In this document: positions 37,043-47,876 of the stretch, piece after piece
How positions within the stretch are numbered: position 1 is the stretch's first letter
Layout of the letters: every line of letters starts with the position of its first letter
Assembly: GCA_027186245.1 (NCBI GenBank)
Contig: CP114484.1
Location: forward strand, 942,501 to 1,006,500
Source of the DNA: Coriaria nepalensis
Lineage: Eukaryota > Streptophyta > Magnoliopsida > Cucurbitales > Coriariaceae
Length of the DNA stretch: 64,000 bases
Direction of reading: 5' to 3'
Program-made: the position numbers and the translations under genes
The notes under the pieces: model-generated
Seen by the model: the letters and a program-made list of their open reading frames with translations, nothing else
What the model was told of the DNA's origin: nothing
Databases searched by the model: none

Positions 37043-37265
37043 TGATCTCTACAAGACACCTTATCAGAAATTGCTGTAGTCTTATCACTCGAACACAGCA
37101 TATGATTTCTTCCTCCACCCTCCAACAACACAATATTTCAGAAACCATTTCCTCCGTTCTCATCAAAGTGGGAAATTTTATGAAATATATTGAATTTAGT
37201 CGATTGGGTAGTAGTGAAAGAAGAAATCGTACCTGAATCTGATGGAAGTCTGCTCCTTTTTATCT
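37043..37265 (-). pseudogene. Broken copy of the NAXD 5' end
   Basis: Closely resembles 30318-30585, the start of NAXD with its leader, in the same orientation. Shared words include ACAAGACACCTTATCA, CAGCATATGATTTC, AACACAATATTTCAGAAAC and CGTACCTGAATCTGATGGAA. A 5-base deletion after the ATG shifts the frame. A ~34-base segment of the source (about 30484-30518) is absent. The copy ends inside the first coding exon and cannot be expressed as an enzyme. Confidence 0.88.
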
Positions 37266-38073
37266 CTCTAAAATCAATAAACACGTTAGTTCTAAAATCT
37301 TAGAGAAAAAGAGTTCAAAATGAATCACATAAAAGTGAGGTATACTCATTACGACTTAAATTATTTCATTAACGACAGAATTTAGACCTTAAACATTCTT
37401 AACCAAGACATACCCACTATGACTAAGTTAATGGTCCATGAAAAGATGTACTGAATAGTATACTGATCAGAAGTCATCAGCCCTCAATTGGGTCTGGGCC
37501 CTCTCAGGTCTCACGTTGCAGCACTTAAACTAGGCAGCAAGTTCTGGCTAGAAATGGTTAATGGGTGGTCAGTCTGTAATATGAATTTGTGGACTATGAA
37601 TTATGAGCCATAATGAAAACAACTGTGTCCTGCTTCTTGAGGAAGAATTTTGTGGGTGTGCTTTTTTGTGTCAGAGTAAAATGAGAGAGAGAGACGACAA
37701 AAAAAAAAAAAAAAAAAAGACGAAAAACCCATCCACAAATCCAAAATCAGCTTTGAAGATTTTTTAAAGAAGCTACCTTTGGATTAGATATCTATCTGGG
37801 TGTGGGTTGGTGCTGGCTGCTCCACATCTCTTTCCCCTACTGGATAACATCATAACGCTTGCCATGATTTTCTTCCTTTTAAAAACACTTAATTCAGAAG
37901 AGAGACAGACAGAGAGAGATTGGAACAGCTAGCTGTGACTCTTTTGGACCCACCATCCCACATGTTCAAACTTCAAACCACTCTGCTAGATCTCTTTTCC
38001 TTATTTATATCCTCTGTTAGTCCTACTTTCTCTGGAAAAAAAAGGAAAAAAAAAAAAAAAGACTCCAACTAAT
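37266..38073. other. Spacer/promoter of the small gene at 38074
   Basis: A poly-A run (37699-37717) and A/G-rich leader just upstream of the start codon. No other gene is supported. Confidence 0.4.
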
Positions 38074-38587
38074 ATGGAAGTACAAGTTGAATTAGAAGAT
38101 GATTTGTTCTTTGCAGACTTGAGCAAACAGATATCTCTTCTAATCATGGATGATGAGGAGGAAGACAACCCTGCTATGATTACCCATTCTTCTCCTTCAC
38201 TTTCTCTCCAGGTTTCATATTTAATCAAATCTTAATTAGTTTGTTAATTGATTAGATCTACAGATAGATACTTGGTTCCTAATTTTGAATTTTTGTAAAC
38301 AGGGTTTTTCTCAATCAATGCAGTATCCAACTGTTGCAAGGTGTGAGTATGTATATGATCAAGCATGGATAAGAGAAAGCAAAGGGACGGGTGTTTTCAT
38401 CCCGCAGTCGTTAATGCCACCCAGAAGAAAACGCAGAAATTCTAAGTCCACTAATTCCGACAACGTTAGTAAATCCAGAAGACAGCATCATCATCATCTT
38501 CCTGATAGTACGAGGGTGAAGAATTTCCAAGCTGCTTCTGACGTGTCGTTTCAACCAAAAGAAGTCGGAAGGCTGAAGATGTCATGA
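38074..38587 (+). CDS. Small plant protein of unknown function (140 aa)
   Basis: Two exons: 38074-38211 and 38303-38587. The first exon is acidic: MEVQVELEDDLFFADLSKQI, then LLIMDDEEEDNPAM. The second has VARCEYVYDQAWIRESKGTGVFIPQS, a conserved-looking core, then a basic segment PPRRKRRNSKS that could be a nuclear localisation signal, a His run (HHHHLP) and a polar tail. No signal peptide or membrane helix. I do not recognise a named domain. The start is chosen because the ATG follows an A-rich leader and gives the complete acidic exon. Its place in the block suggests the At3g06070/At5g19190 unknown-protein pair, but that is from memory and unchecked. Confidence 0.7.
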
Positions 38588-40535
38588 TCAGAGTCGTCTG
38601 ATTAAGAATTCTCTAGCTAGGAAAAAGTGTGATAAATTCAAGACCAGTAATGTTTGGTCTGATTAAGAATTTTAGATGGAAAGTCAGAGGTGTGAGCTCT
38701 GTTAATTCCTTATTACTCTAGTTTAACTTGTTTGGTTAATTAATGATCTCTAATCCCAGCTTAGTAAGTTGTAATAAAAACATGTTTGGTAATTAAAAAA
38801 AAATTGAACTTTATCTTTGAAATTACAGTAATCGAAGCTGTCATGGTCCACTTCCATGGTTTTTTTTTTTTTTTTTAATGATGCTTGGAACGTATGTTTC
38901 AGTCTGGTTTCGGGTTTAAATGCATGCGATGTAACTTTCAACCTTCTTTGCATTCTGGATCTGCAAATCCTGCATCTCACATGGCCTTTCTTCCTTTTCT
39001 GATCACGACCCGTTACCTATATTTCATTATCATATCGGAAATTGTAAGAATTGGATAAAGTGAAAACCAGATAGATCTACCCAGAAATTGTAAGATCGAA
39101 GATGGCGGCAAGGCCGAAGTACATGTTGCCATGTAGATGTAGGGACCGTGTGTTAGCGTAGAAATCCATCCACAATAAAATACTCCATAACTAATAGTGT
39201 CTCATGATTAGCACACGCACAAGAATAAGGAGCGGTTGAGGTTATGATCGGTCCCATTCGATGCTCAAATTAATACTGAGAACATAGAGGTATAGAGTGT
39301 GATATTGGTATAAAATCTTAAACAACTTTACATGTGTCATCTTCTTATTGTTTAATACAATAATTGTGGCCTGCTCCACGATCGATATCAGAGCCACACT
39401 TCACCTAACATGGTAGAGATATACTCTCTATTAAAATGTTAGAAATGGATCTCGCATTTATTATTTTCCCCCTCAATACTATCAAATATATATGCCTCAG
39501 TTTGGGGATGTGTAGGCAAACATCCTACTCGATTAGGTTTTACCCTAGCTTGTGCAATTACTATGACACCTACCAATGGTGACCTCTGTAGTTCCTCGGC
39601 CTCAGTCATCACCTATACAAGCTTAATGACCTGGTGCAACTCGTACTGAAATTGACCATACCCCTCCAGGTCAGCCCGCACTTTTTTCAAAGGTCATGGA
39701 CCGAGTGTGACCTGAATCAGGGTCCAAGAGTTTGCCTCTTGGCACACGATTCGAATTAGTGACGAGTGCATGACACTTTGTCCTTTATTCATGTTAACCT
39801 ACTTCCATCAATCCTATCTAACCCATGTTTGATATGATAGACATAGAACGCCATTTTTTACACACCCTTATCGTTACGCGTGCCCTACCATAGGGTGAAG
39901 CCACATGTGTACTGCCAGCTATCACACTCAACCATCACATCATTTCTTCTTCCCTCATTTCTCTCTCTTCTACTTCCATTTCATTTTCACGAGCATTTTT
40001 CATTACTCTTCATAAGTTTCTCTCAACCTCCTTCATCAAATTTACTCGTCCAATCACTTGCTTTCATACTCTGCTCCAATCAAGCTACTTCGTTCATCTC
40101 TTTGACTACTTCGATCGACTTGAAATCTTCATTAGTTGCAAGACTATGTTTGAGAAAGCAAGTAAGTATTTATCCTTGACTTTTTTTTTGCATTTTTTTT
40201 TTGGTTTCTTTTGATTTTCTTCATATTAATGTTTTCACATCTTTTTTATTCTTTGAAAACTTTATATTTGATCGAGATTAGACCTAAACATTAATTTGTT
40301 AGGTGTTTTTCCCCTCTTTGTGGACTATGGGTCCCTTAATAGCTTATAGGCAGATCAAAACTTTCCCTAGGATTTCTTTAACATAGTCAAAATTTAGCCC
40401 CCTAATCTAAGCTTTGGATTACCCCTAGCCATCTTACTAGACCTAGAGTACCTAGAACTCGACTAAGTTAGGGATGACCCACTTCCCCTTTTGATGGTTA
40501 GGTACGTTTGAGTCAAATAATTGAATGGTTAAGGT
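38588..40535. other. Repeat-derived spacer with possible Copia LTR/primer site
   Basis: GATATCAGAGCCAC at 39384-39397 resembles a Copia primer-binding site, so LTR-like sequence may lie at about 39180-39380. The next kilobase reads like decayed element sequence without a usable frame. Confidence 0.4.
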
Positions 40536-42655
40536 TCATCGAAGGTTGAAGAGGTAAATCAAAAGGTCAGGTCGACTTCGCTCATATCACTACAAAGATG
40601 TCATTTCCACCTTCATTGAGGATGACCACTTCTTCATCTTAATCAAGTATAACATCATATCCATTATTAACATTGGGGTGCCTAATGAGTTTGAAAAGAT
40701 ATCCTTGGTTAGATCGGACGGTTCTCCTAAGACTACAGTGTATAAGGACATGTTCACTTGGGGTTTCAGAGTTCCCCCTCACCCTTTACTCCAAGCCTTG
40801 CCATACTCCTGGAAACTTTCCCTAGGTCAATTGGTACTCAATGCTTAGAGGAAAATTCTAGGGTTGTTCATCCTATATCATGAAAAAGCTGGCTATGCGC
40901 CTCATACTTCGTTCTTCCATTCGCTGATAGACCTGAGCTGAGGGAATTATGGATGGTACTATGCCAGTGTGGATAAGGGCGGGCCCATCATTGGACTCCC
41001 TCAAGCCAATAAATACTGGAAAGATAAATGGTTCGTGCTGATAGAGAATTGGCAATGTTCTTCTTGTTGTATTCTCTATACACCGAATTTGAAGAGAAAT
41101 GCACCCCCCCCCCCCAACTTTGATTTGGGTCTTTCATGTGGAGATGAGCAAATCTGGAAAGCCATATTGAACAAGCCTGAAGATGACATAAACTTCAAAG
41201 TAGTCCTAACTACTAAGCAACTGACCTAATGCCGGCTAATTTGTGTTGACCTCCCTAGAAGTAGACCCACTGAATACCATCCATTATACTAAGTTTAAAC
41301 TTCCTGAAAATGGTAGAACATCATAGGAGCCCCATACTTATCTTTATTATTATTTTTTTTCATCTTTTACATTTATTCATTCATTTGTATTAATGTATGT
41401 CCTTTTGTCTCTTAGAGAAAGTTTCAAAAGCTGAAGTGGTTGCTCTGACGGATCGAAAATACCAAGAGCAAAAGAGGCATCATGAAGTGTTGAAGGTGGC
41501 AGACAAAGAGCTCCAAGAAGAGACTCGGCTCCTCTAAAGAACCTCAAGTTAGCAAAAAAAAAAAATCCAAAGTTGGCATTGAAGTTTGCCTTAAGCAGTT
41601 GACCGTTAATGTCTCTAAAACTCCACCAATCTCTACTCCAGATAAGCAATTAACCCCTCAACTAACTCCTTAGCATCATGCATATCAAGTCGTGTAAAGG
41701 CCACTTCCCTCCTAGCTTTCAATTTACTCTCATGGCGTACCTCCATCTTGGCATTCCTAACTTTGCAAATCGGTTTGGGCTCTTCCCTAAACCTCTGAAT
41801 TATTGAAAGAGTTCTTAAGGAATATCAGAGGGAAACCTTATATCTCATGTTGACCAAGGATAATGTTCAGCTTACCCGACTTCCCCTACCTGAGGTCCAA
41901 GAAATCCTCTGCTTCAGCCTTGCTAGTAAGTATTATTCAATGAGGTTATCCACATCTAAAAGTTTTCCACTAACTCATTATTATTCTATGAGAGTGTCAT
42001 ATCACCTCAATGATCCTCATTGCTTCTATTAAGATCTTTCAGCATAAAAAGGTTAACCGCTTAAAGATGTACAATGAGAAGCTGAGGAAGAGCACCCCGA
42101 CCTAAGTTCAGAAGGTCAATGATCTGGCCTTTAAGAAGAATCAGATGATAAGACAATATCACGATGAGGTCGAACTTCAAAAGGCTGATCAGAAAGAGAC
42201 ATATAACCTCAAGAGATAATTGAATGAGTTGAATGGTGTTCAAGCTAGACTTGCTGAGCTAAAGGCCAAAATTCTCGAGATCGAACTAGAAACTGTGGCC
42301 AAGTACCTTGAATCTGAGGATTTTTCTTCCCTCAAGACATAAATCAACAAAAATGGGTTCATGGCATGCCTTGTTGTGGTTGAGCTTAAGTTCCCTAAGC
42401 TGAACGTGGATGATAACACACTTCCACGGGACAACTGCTTAGAGGATGATGATGAGGTTGAAGGTGTTAGATATGAGAGGACTAAGGTTATGATCGAAGC
42501 TGGGGAGAAGGAAGCATTAGAGCCAATTAATGCTAATATGGAGAAGGGACCTACTAGCGGAGATAACACAATTGAATGAGCTAAAGACAACACCTTTGGA
42601 GCTGAGCAATCTCCCAAAACTGGTCCTCAAATCTTGTTTCATGTGTCTTTATAAA
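40536..42655 (+). pseudogene. Decayed gypsy-type plant element protein (Transposase_28-like)
   Basis: Readable pieces on the plus strand: MFTWGFRVPPHPLLQALPYS, LSLGQLVLNA, GNYGWYYASVDKG, IIGLPQANKYWKDKWFVLIE, then coiled-coil-like Lys/Glu-rich segments (about 41420-41560 and 42060-42330), and an acidic tail ending IE at 42579. This matches the layout of the 'putative gypsy type transposon' domain (PF04195) of large plant retroelements. Several stop codons and frameshifts break it. Confidence 0.65.
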
Positions 42656-42944
42656 TTTCCTAAGGTTATTTGAATATTACTTCTTTTTTTTGTTGATGTA
42701 AGGAAGCCATAGAGGCTGAGGGCTTGAAACTTGCTCCATTGCCCTGTGTAACACTTTGCAAACTTCTATCAACTTACTTATAATATCAATTTTAGCTTGC
42801 CTTTAATACTTAGTCATTTTCCTTCTTCAATAAGATTTTTGTTTCTCACTTTCCCCTTATTTTTCCTCATCTTCCAAGAAGTTAAACATTAAATATGGTT
42901 CGATTTCTCATATGAAAGTTGAAAATAAATGTTCTTGAGTGCTC

Positions 42945-43320
42945 GGAGGTTAGCGCTTGATACAATGTGTAAAGTTGAGACCCCAGTGGGTATGCAGCCC
43001 TTTAGAGTCCCGAATGCTAAATAAACACTTCAAGTATTGGGATGTTGAGCTTATGGAGGGTGCTTAGCTTATCAGAGTCTTGAGTGTTAAATAAGCACTT
43101 CAAGTGTAGGGATGTTGAGCCCCTGAAGGGTGCTCAGCTTCTCAAAATATTGAGTGCTAAATAAGCACTTCAAGCATTGAAATACTGAGTTCTTGACTGG
43201 TGCTCAGCTTCTCAAAATCTTGAGTGCCAAGTAAGTACTTCAAGTGTTGAGATGTTGAGCTCCTAATGGGTATTCAGCTCCTTAGAATATTGAGTGCTAA
43301 ATAAGCACTTGAAGTGTTAG
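42945..43320 (+). repeat. 70-bp tandem repeat, about five copies
   Basis: The word GAGTGCTAAATAAGCACTTCAAG (shown here in pieces: GAGTGCTAA, then ATAAGCACTTCAAG) recurs with start points near 43012, 43082, 43152, 43222 and 43292, exactly 70 bases apart. Copies differ at about 10-20% of sites. It directly follows the gypsy-type element remnant and may be its 3' non-coding part. Confidence 0.92.
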
Positions 43321-43582
43321 ACATCTCTTCCAAGAGAATCATTAGCTCTATTTTATATAAGGGTAATTTTTTTTGGTTCATCATCCACAACTTTACCTAA
43401 TGATACTCTGAATAAGTATCCATAAAACTCAGCAACTCATACCCCGGTGGCATCCACCATAAAACTAATAATAGGTAATAGGTAGCAAATAACTGTCTTT
43501 AGGATAAGCAACATTTAGATTCTTGAAGTAAACATAAAATATCCATTTTCCTTTCCCTTTGGACACCATAACCCACCGATAA

Positions 43583-43883
43583 ATGTCCTCGCAAGCTGGT
43601 CAGGTACTTCTATTCTTCAATTAACAATTCAAAGTTCTGGTTTTTAGTTTCATGGCATGAATTTTTTAGTATTCCAAATTGCTGGGCAGGTGGGTATATA
43701 TGGTTATACAGCATATTCAGCAAGCAAATTTGGGCTCGGAGGAGTAGCAGAAGCATTGCAGCAAGAAGTGATTGCTGATGATATACATGTTTCTCTTGTT
43801 TTCCCTCCTGACACTGACACTCCTGATTTAGTTGAAGGTATGGATTGATTACTATGAAAATTCTAATCATCTTTGAATTTGAT
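43583..43883 (+). pseudogene. 301-bp copy of TSC10 exon 1 end, intron 1 and exon 2
   Basis: Matches 50705-51005 over an identical length of 301 bases with only scattered substitutions. It carries the last ~20 bases of exon 1, all of intron 1, exon 2 including YSASK, and the start of intron 2. The exon reads with changes GLKGLA to GLGGVA and TPGLVE to TPDLVE. No start codon or Rossmann glycine motif is present, so it is a fragment. Confidence 0.93.
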
Positions 43884-44173
43884 TATGAGTAAAAGATATT
43901 ATAGTATTTTATTAATATTAGTTACGAAAATTATCTTATTATTAGAATTAACAAAGAGTTACGAACATCTTTAATGGGCCTGGACTGTCAGTTTGATGGG
44001 ACAGTAATATGAACGAACATCTTTAATGGACTCAATTCTCTACCACACCCTCACTCAGTCCGGAAAAGTCCACTCCGGTTACTTCACATCCATTCTTCCC
44101 TCACTGCAATCCTACTTTCCCATTTTTCCTCGACACTCTGAACCGGCAACACCGAGTCGAAAGCCAATAAGTC

Positions 44174-45250
44174 ATGGCGTCCACAATTCTGAGGCGAACG
44201 AGCTTTTCTTCGGTGAAGTCAATGATCGGAAGTCTTCAAATTGGAGTGTCATGCAGAGCTTACGCGGCAGTTGCAGTGGGGATCGATCTAGTTTCGGCCG
44301 CGCCAGATGTTTCGCTGCAGAAAGCTCGGACCTGGGACGAAGGCGTCTCTTCCAAGTTCTCTACCACTCCAGTCAAAGACATATTCAAGGTCCAATCTTT
44401 TTTTGTTGCTGGACGAAATTCCTTTTGGCCATAAGTTATTGCTGATGTGGGTTTTTGCTGCAGGACAAGAAAATCGTTATCTTTGGACTTCCTGTAAGTA
44501 CTCTCTCTTTGGTTTAAGTGCTTATAATTACTTGATTTACAAACACATTGGGATTTCAGAAATGGGATTGTTGTGTTATGAAGGAGAGTGGAATTGTTGT
44601 ATTTTGTGAATGAAATGGGCTTGCTATGTGATTAACGTTTATTGGATCTTATGATTTGGTCGAATGGATTAATGTGAAAGAAACCCGATACCCACTTGTA
44701 GGGTGCACACACTGGAGTATGTTCACAGCAGCATGTGCCTAGCTACAAGAACAGCATTGATAAGTTTAAGGAAAAAGGGATTGATTCTGTAATCTGTGTT
44801 GCTGTTAATGATCCATACGTTCTGAATGCCTGGGCCGATAAACTTCAAGCCAAAGATGCTGTAAGTTATAAGCTTGTGAATTGTATCTTCTAATTCCGAT
44901 TTTTTCCTCACTCTGATGTCTGATACCTGTATTAGCTCTAAATCATGTCCTTCTGTAGATTGAATTTTATGGGGATTTTGATGGGAGCTTCCACAAGAGC
45001 TTGGAACTGGATAAAGATCTCTCCGGTGCTTTGCTTGGACCGCGCTCTCAAAGGTAAGTATATTATGATTTAGTAGTACTTGTGTTTTAAATAGATTCCA
45101 ATTTTTCTTTTCTGTGCCATGATTTGTTATTCTATTTGGTGTAGATGGTCTGCGTATGTGGTTGATGGGAAGGTTAAGGCTCTTAATGTAGAGGAAGCTC
45201 CATCAGATTTCAAGGTTTCTGGGGCGGATACCATTTTGGGACAAGTCTAA
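44174..45250 (+). CDS. PRXIIF: Mitochondrial type II peroxiredoxin (PRXIIF)
   Basis: Five exons: 44174-44389, 44464-44493, 44702-44860, 44959-45053 and 45145-45250; 201 residues, the length remembered for Arabidopsis PRXIIF (At3g06050). The first ~28 residues (MASTILRRTSFSSVKSMIGS) are rich in Ser/Arg without acids, fitting a mitochondrial presequence. The active site is LPGAHTGVCSQQHVPSY, with Cys as peroxidatic residue; this copy has AHTG where many have AYTG. The second Cys is in SVICVAVNDPY. The C-terminus reads RWSAYVVDGKVKALNVEEAP. It reduces hydrogen peroxide and organic peroxides using glutaredoxin/thioredoxin. It converges on the RHF1A-like gene. Confidence 0.95.
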
Positions 45251-45846
45251 GTTGAGTGCTGCTTCATTTGCAGTGGCAGCTCTTGATGTGTTTCTCAATA
45301 AAAGTTGTAAATGTATTCTCTGAGAAATAGACAGAGAGGGCAAAGTTGAAAGACCCTGCCAATGCTTGTTAACTTCATTCTAACTTCTCATGTATCCCAG
45401 AGCACTGATCCGGCATTTGTTGAGATCATTATATCTGAAAAATAGACAATTTCTTGGATGAACCATATTTATATTGATGTGATGGTGTGATACTAACATG
45501 TTTTAGTCAGTCAGGGGCTACGTAGGCAAATTCATTCTAAAATATTATGCCAGTTAACAAGTAGCCGCACAACTTGGAAACTAGTTGGCAATTTTCACAA
45601 CCAAGAGACTATAAAACAAACCATCATTCTTGGAAATTAAAAATACAGATACATCAATAAGCAAAATGGACAAGACAAAAGTAGCCCTAGAGTCCATTTA
45701 CTAGCCATCTAATATTTCGATTTTGCATATAAAAAGGCAATGCAGGACGCAAACCAACAAGGCTTTGGTTTCAAAAGAGAACATCGCTTGCATAATCACC
45801 ATGCCTTCTGCTATGCTCTGGAATAGAAACCCAGTTTTCCCCAGCA
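45251..45846. other. Convergent 3' UTR region of PRXIIF and RHF1A-like gene
   Basis: The two genes end tail to tail about 600 bp apart. No further gene is seen. The minus-strand frame stays open to 45771 in another register, but it does not join in phase to the RHF1A exons. Confidence 0.5.
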
Positions 45847-47876
45847 TCAGTGTCTTCCTCTCTGCTGAAAATAAAGACTGACATCAACTATACAAACATC
45901 CGAACATGCCAATGGAACATGCATAAAGAAAAACACGTTGCCACTAATGTGCTCACACCTGGTCACTAGATACTTCCCCAACTAGGTCAGGTACGGTAGC
46001 AGAGACATGCCTCGTGGTTGCATCTGAATTCAAGCGAAGGTCATTGTCACCATCCTTTCTCACAACTGGTTGAGGAGTAATAACAGTCTCTTGCACACTT
46101 TTTCCCTTAGAGAAGCTTGATGTGCCCTCAGAGCTCTTTCCTGGAGTCAGATCTACACGTTCAAACATTCTGGTAACGCCAGCAAAACCTTTACTCATCT
46201 CGTGTTGAACACCCTTGCTCAGCTCCTTAACAGAGTTGTGAGAAAATAGCTTCTCTTTGATTCCCCTATTGCTTCTTGAGATAGATTCTTTAAACCTATT
46301 CAAATTAAACATTAAGCTATGGTTTGTCAAACATGTTTAAACATTAAATTAAAGATAATGACATTGCAGGAAGTTTACCTAGCAGAGGTGGCGGACAATT
46401 TAGACTTGATAGATACTGGGAAAGAGAATAACTCAGAAGGGCCTTTCTTCAACAAATCATCAGAAGGTACTTGGGTATGAACAACTCTGGAATCGAAAAA
46501 GGGTGAAAGAACACATGAAATAAAAAAGTCCTCTTGGCCATTTTTAGTTTTTGCTCATTATTTCTTTTCTACTTTCCCTAATGTTATCTACCCAACATAA
46601 AGAAATCGGCATGTGATGATAGTCCTGGGCAAGTACCTCGGTTTGGAAGAGATTTCATTTTGATTATCAATACCAATGCTGGAGACTAGATTCGCATTAG
46701 GGCGAGTGCCAGATGACAGCTGTTGAGCTTGAACAGTAAACAGTGACACTGAAAATGGTGAATGACTGTCATCAGATGATTCATAAGTTATATCATGAAA
46801 AACAGGCGAGTCTATATACGTCTGCCCTGACATCTCTGCTGCAGGGGATGAAAAAACAAGCCCGGTCGATCTACGCCTCACTGCTCTGAGAAAACATCGA
46901 TCTCTGTTAGCTGTAGCAGCTAAATGGTGCCTTATAATCCGCTCATCAAAATCGAAATCAGAGTCATCTGAATAAGAAACCTCCTGAAAGATTCAATCAT
47001 TTTGGCAACTTATTAAGGGGTTCTATATGGGACAACAACGATAAAGCTTAAAAATTCAGAAAAATAAAATTTCACTAACATGCTCAACATTGCCCTCATG
47101 GAATCCAACATTCATAGATAAAGGAGAGAATATGTTTCTAGACCTCAAGCACCTTTCACTCTCTACTGCCGATAGCAGCTCTTGGCTGAAAGAATTAGAT
47201 TTCAAATAGATAAGAAACTGAGGGAAGAACAAGGAAAGAAAGTCATTTTGCAGGGAAAATATATATACATTAACACATAGATATACCTAGCGGGGTCTTT
47301 CAGCACAAACAGCTGCCAACATATTGGGCATTCTTTGCTTCTCTGAGACCTAAACAAACCAAAGAAGACCATAGTTGACATCAAACATGTCTGAATATGT
47401 CAAGGAAGAGCTAATGTCAAGCAGAACCCACTTACCATTCGAGAATACAGTGGAGATGATATTCATGTTTGCAACTGGTAATCTGGAAACAGATGTCAAA
47501 CAAAGTTAATTAGCATTTGATGATTTCTTGTAAAGAAGCAATTTTTATTTTCCCTGAACAAGCTAAGGTTCTGAATCCGGAATTGAATAAAGCAAAAGAT
47601 GAAATGTCTAGATGAAAAAGGAGTAAAATCCAGGCACATGGATATTCTATAAGAATTTTTCCAAAAAAAATATAATTATCAACAATGAGGTAGCTGCAGA
47701 GCTTAGCTTACAGTGGCAGGGTCCTCGGAGATGAAGGGCTCTAGACAAATACTGCAGGCGTCCTCGAATGCATCGTCGGAAGGGCCAGAAAGTGAAGCCT
47801 TCGCGGCTGAAGGGGTTGACTTCTCAGCAGAAGAAGATGGCAAGGAAGAGGAGGAGAATGCAGCGAGATCCGCCAT
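45847..47876 (-). CDS. RHF1A: RING-H2 ubiquitin ligase, RHF1A type
   Basis: Eight minus-strand exons: 47876-47712, 47482-47436, 47349-47287, 47185-47080, 46983-46637, 46486-46379, 46295-45959 and 45864-45847; about 396 residues. Start MADLAAFSSSS is the first ATG with good coding fit; the frame is open upstream. The RING-H2 is CSICLEPFISEDPATITSCK, then HEYHLHCILEW and CPICWQLFVL, giving C3H2C3 split over three exons. The C-terminal half has KSKLSATSARFKESISRSNR and VKELSKGVQHEMSKGFAGV, the conserved RHF1A/RHF2A region. RHF1A and RHF2A act in gametophyte cell-cycle control by degrading KRP6, from memory. The last acceptor is a NAGNAG pair. If the last intron is kept, translation stops at 45953 instead. 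Confidence 0.88.
45862..45867 (-). other. NAGNAG tandem splice acceptor
   Basis: The minus strand reads TTTTCAGCAG before the last coding exon of the RHF1A-like gene. Use of the first or second AG adds or drops one Gln; both stay in frame and end at the same TGA (45849-45847). Confidence 0.55.

Noticed and set aside
45771..45846. Extending RHF1A to the stop at 45771
   Set aside because: The frame needs an intron phase that the preceding exon (ending in phase 0 at 45959) does not supply.
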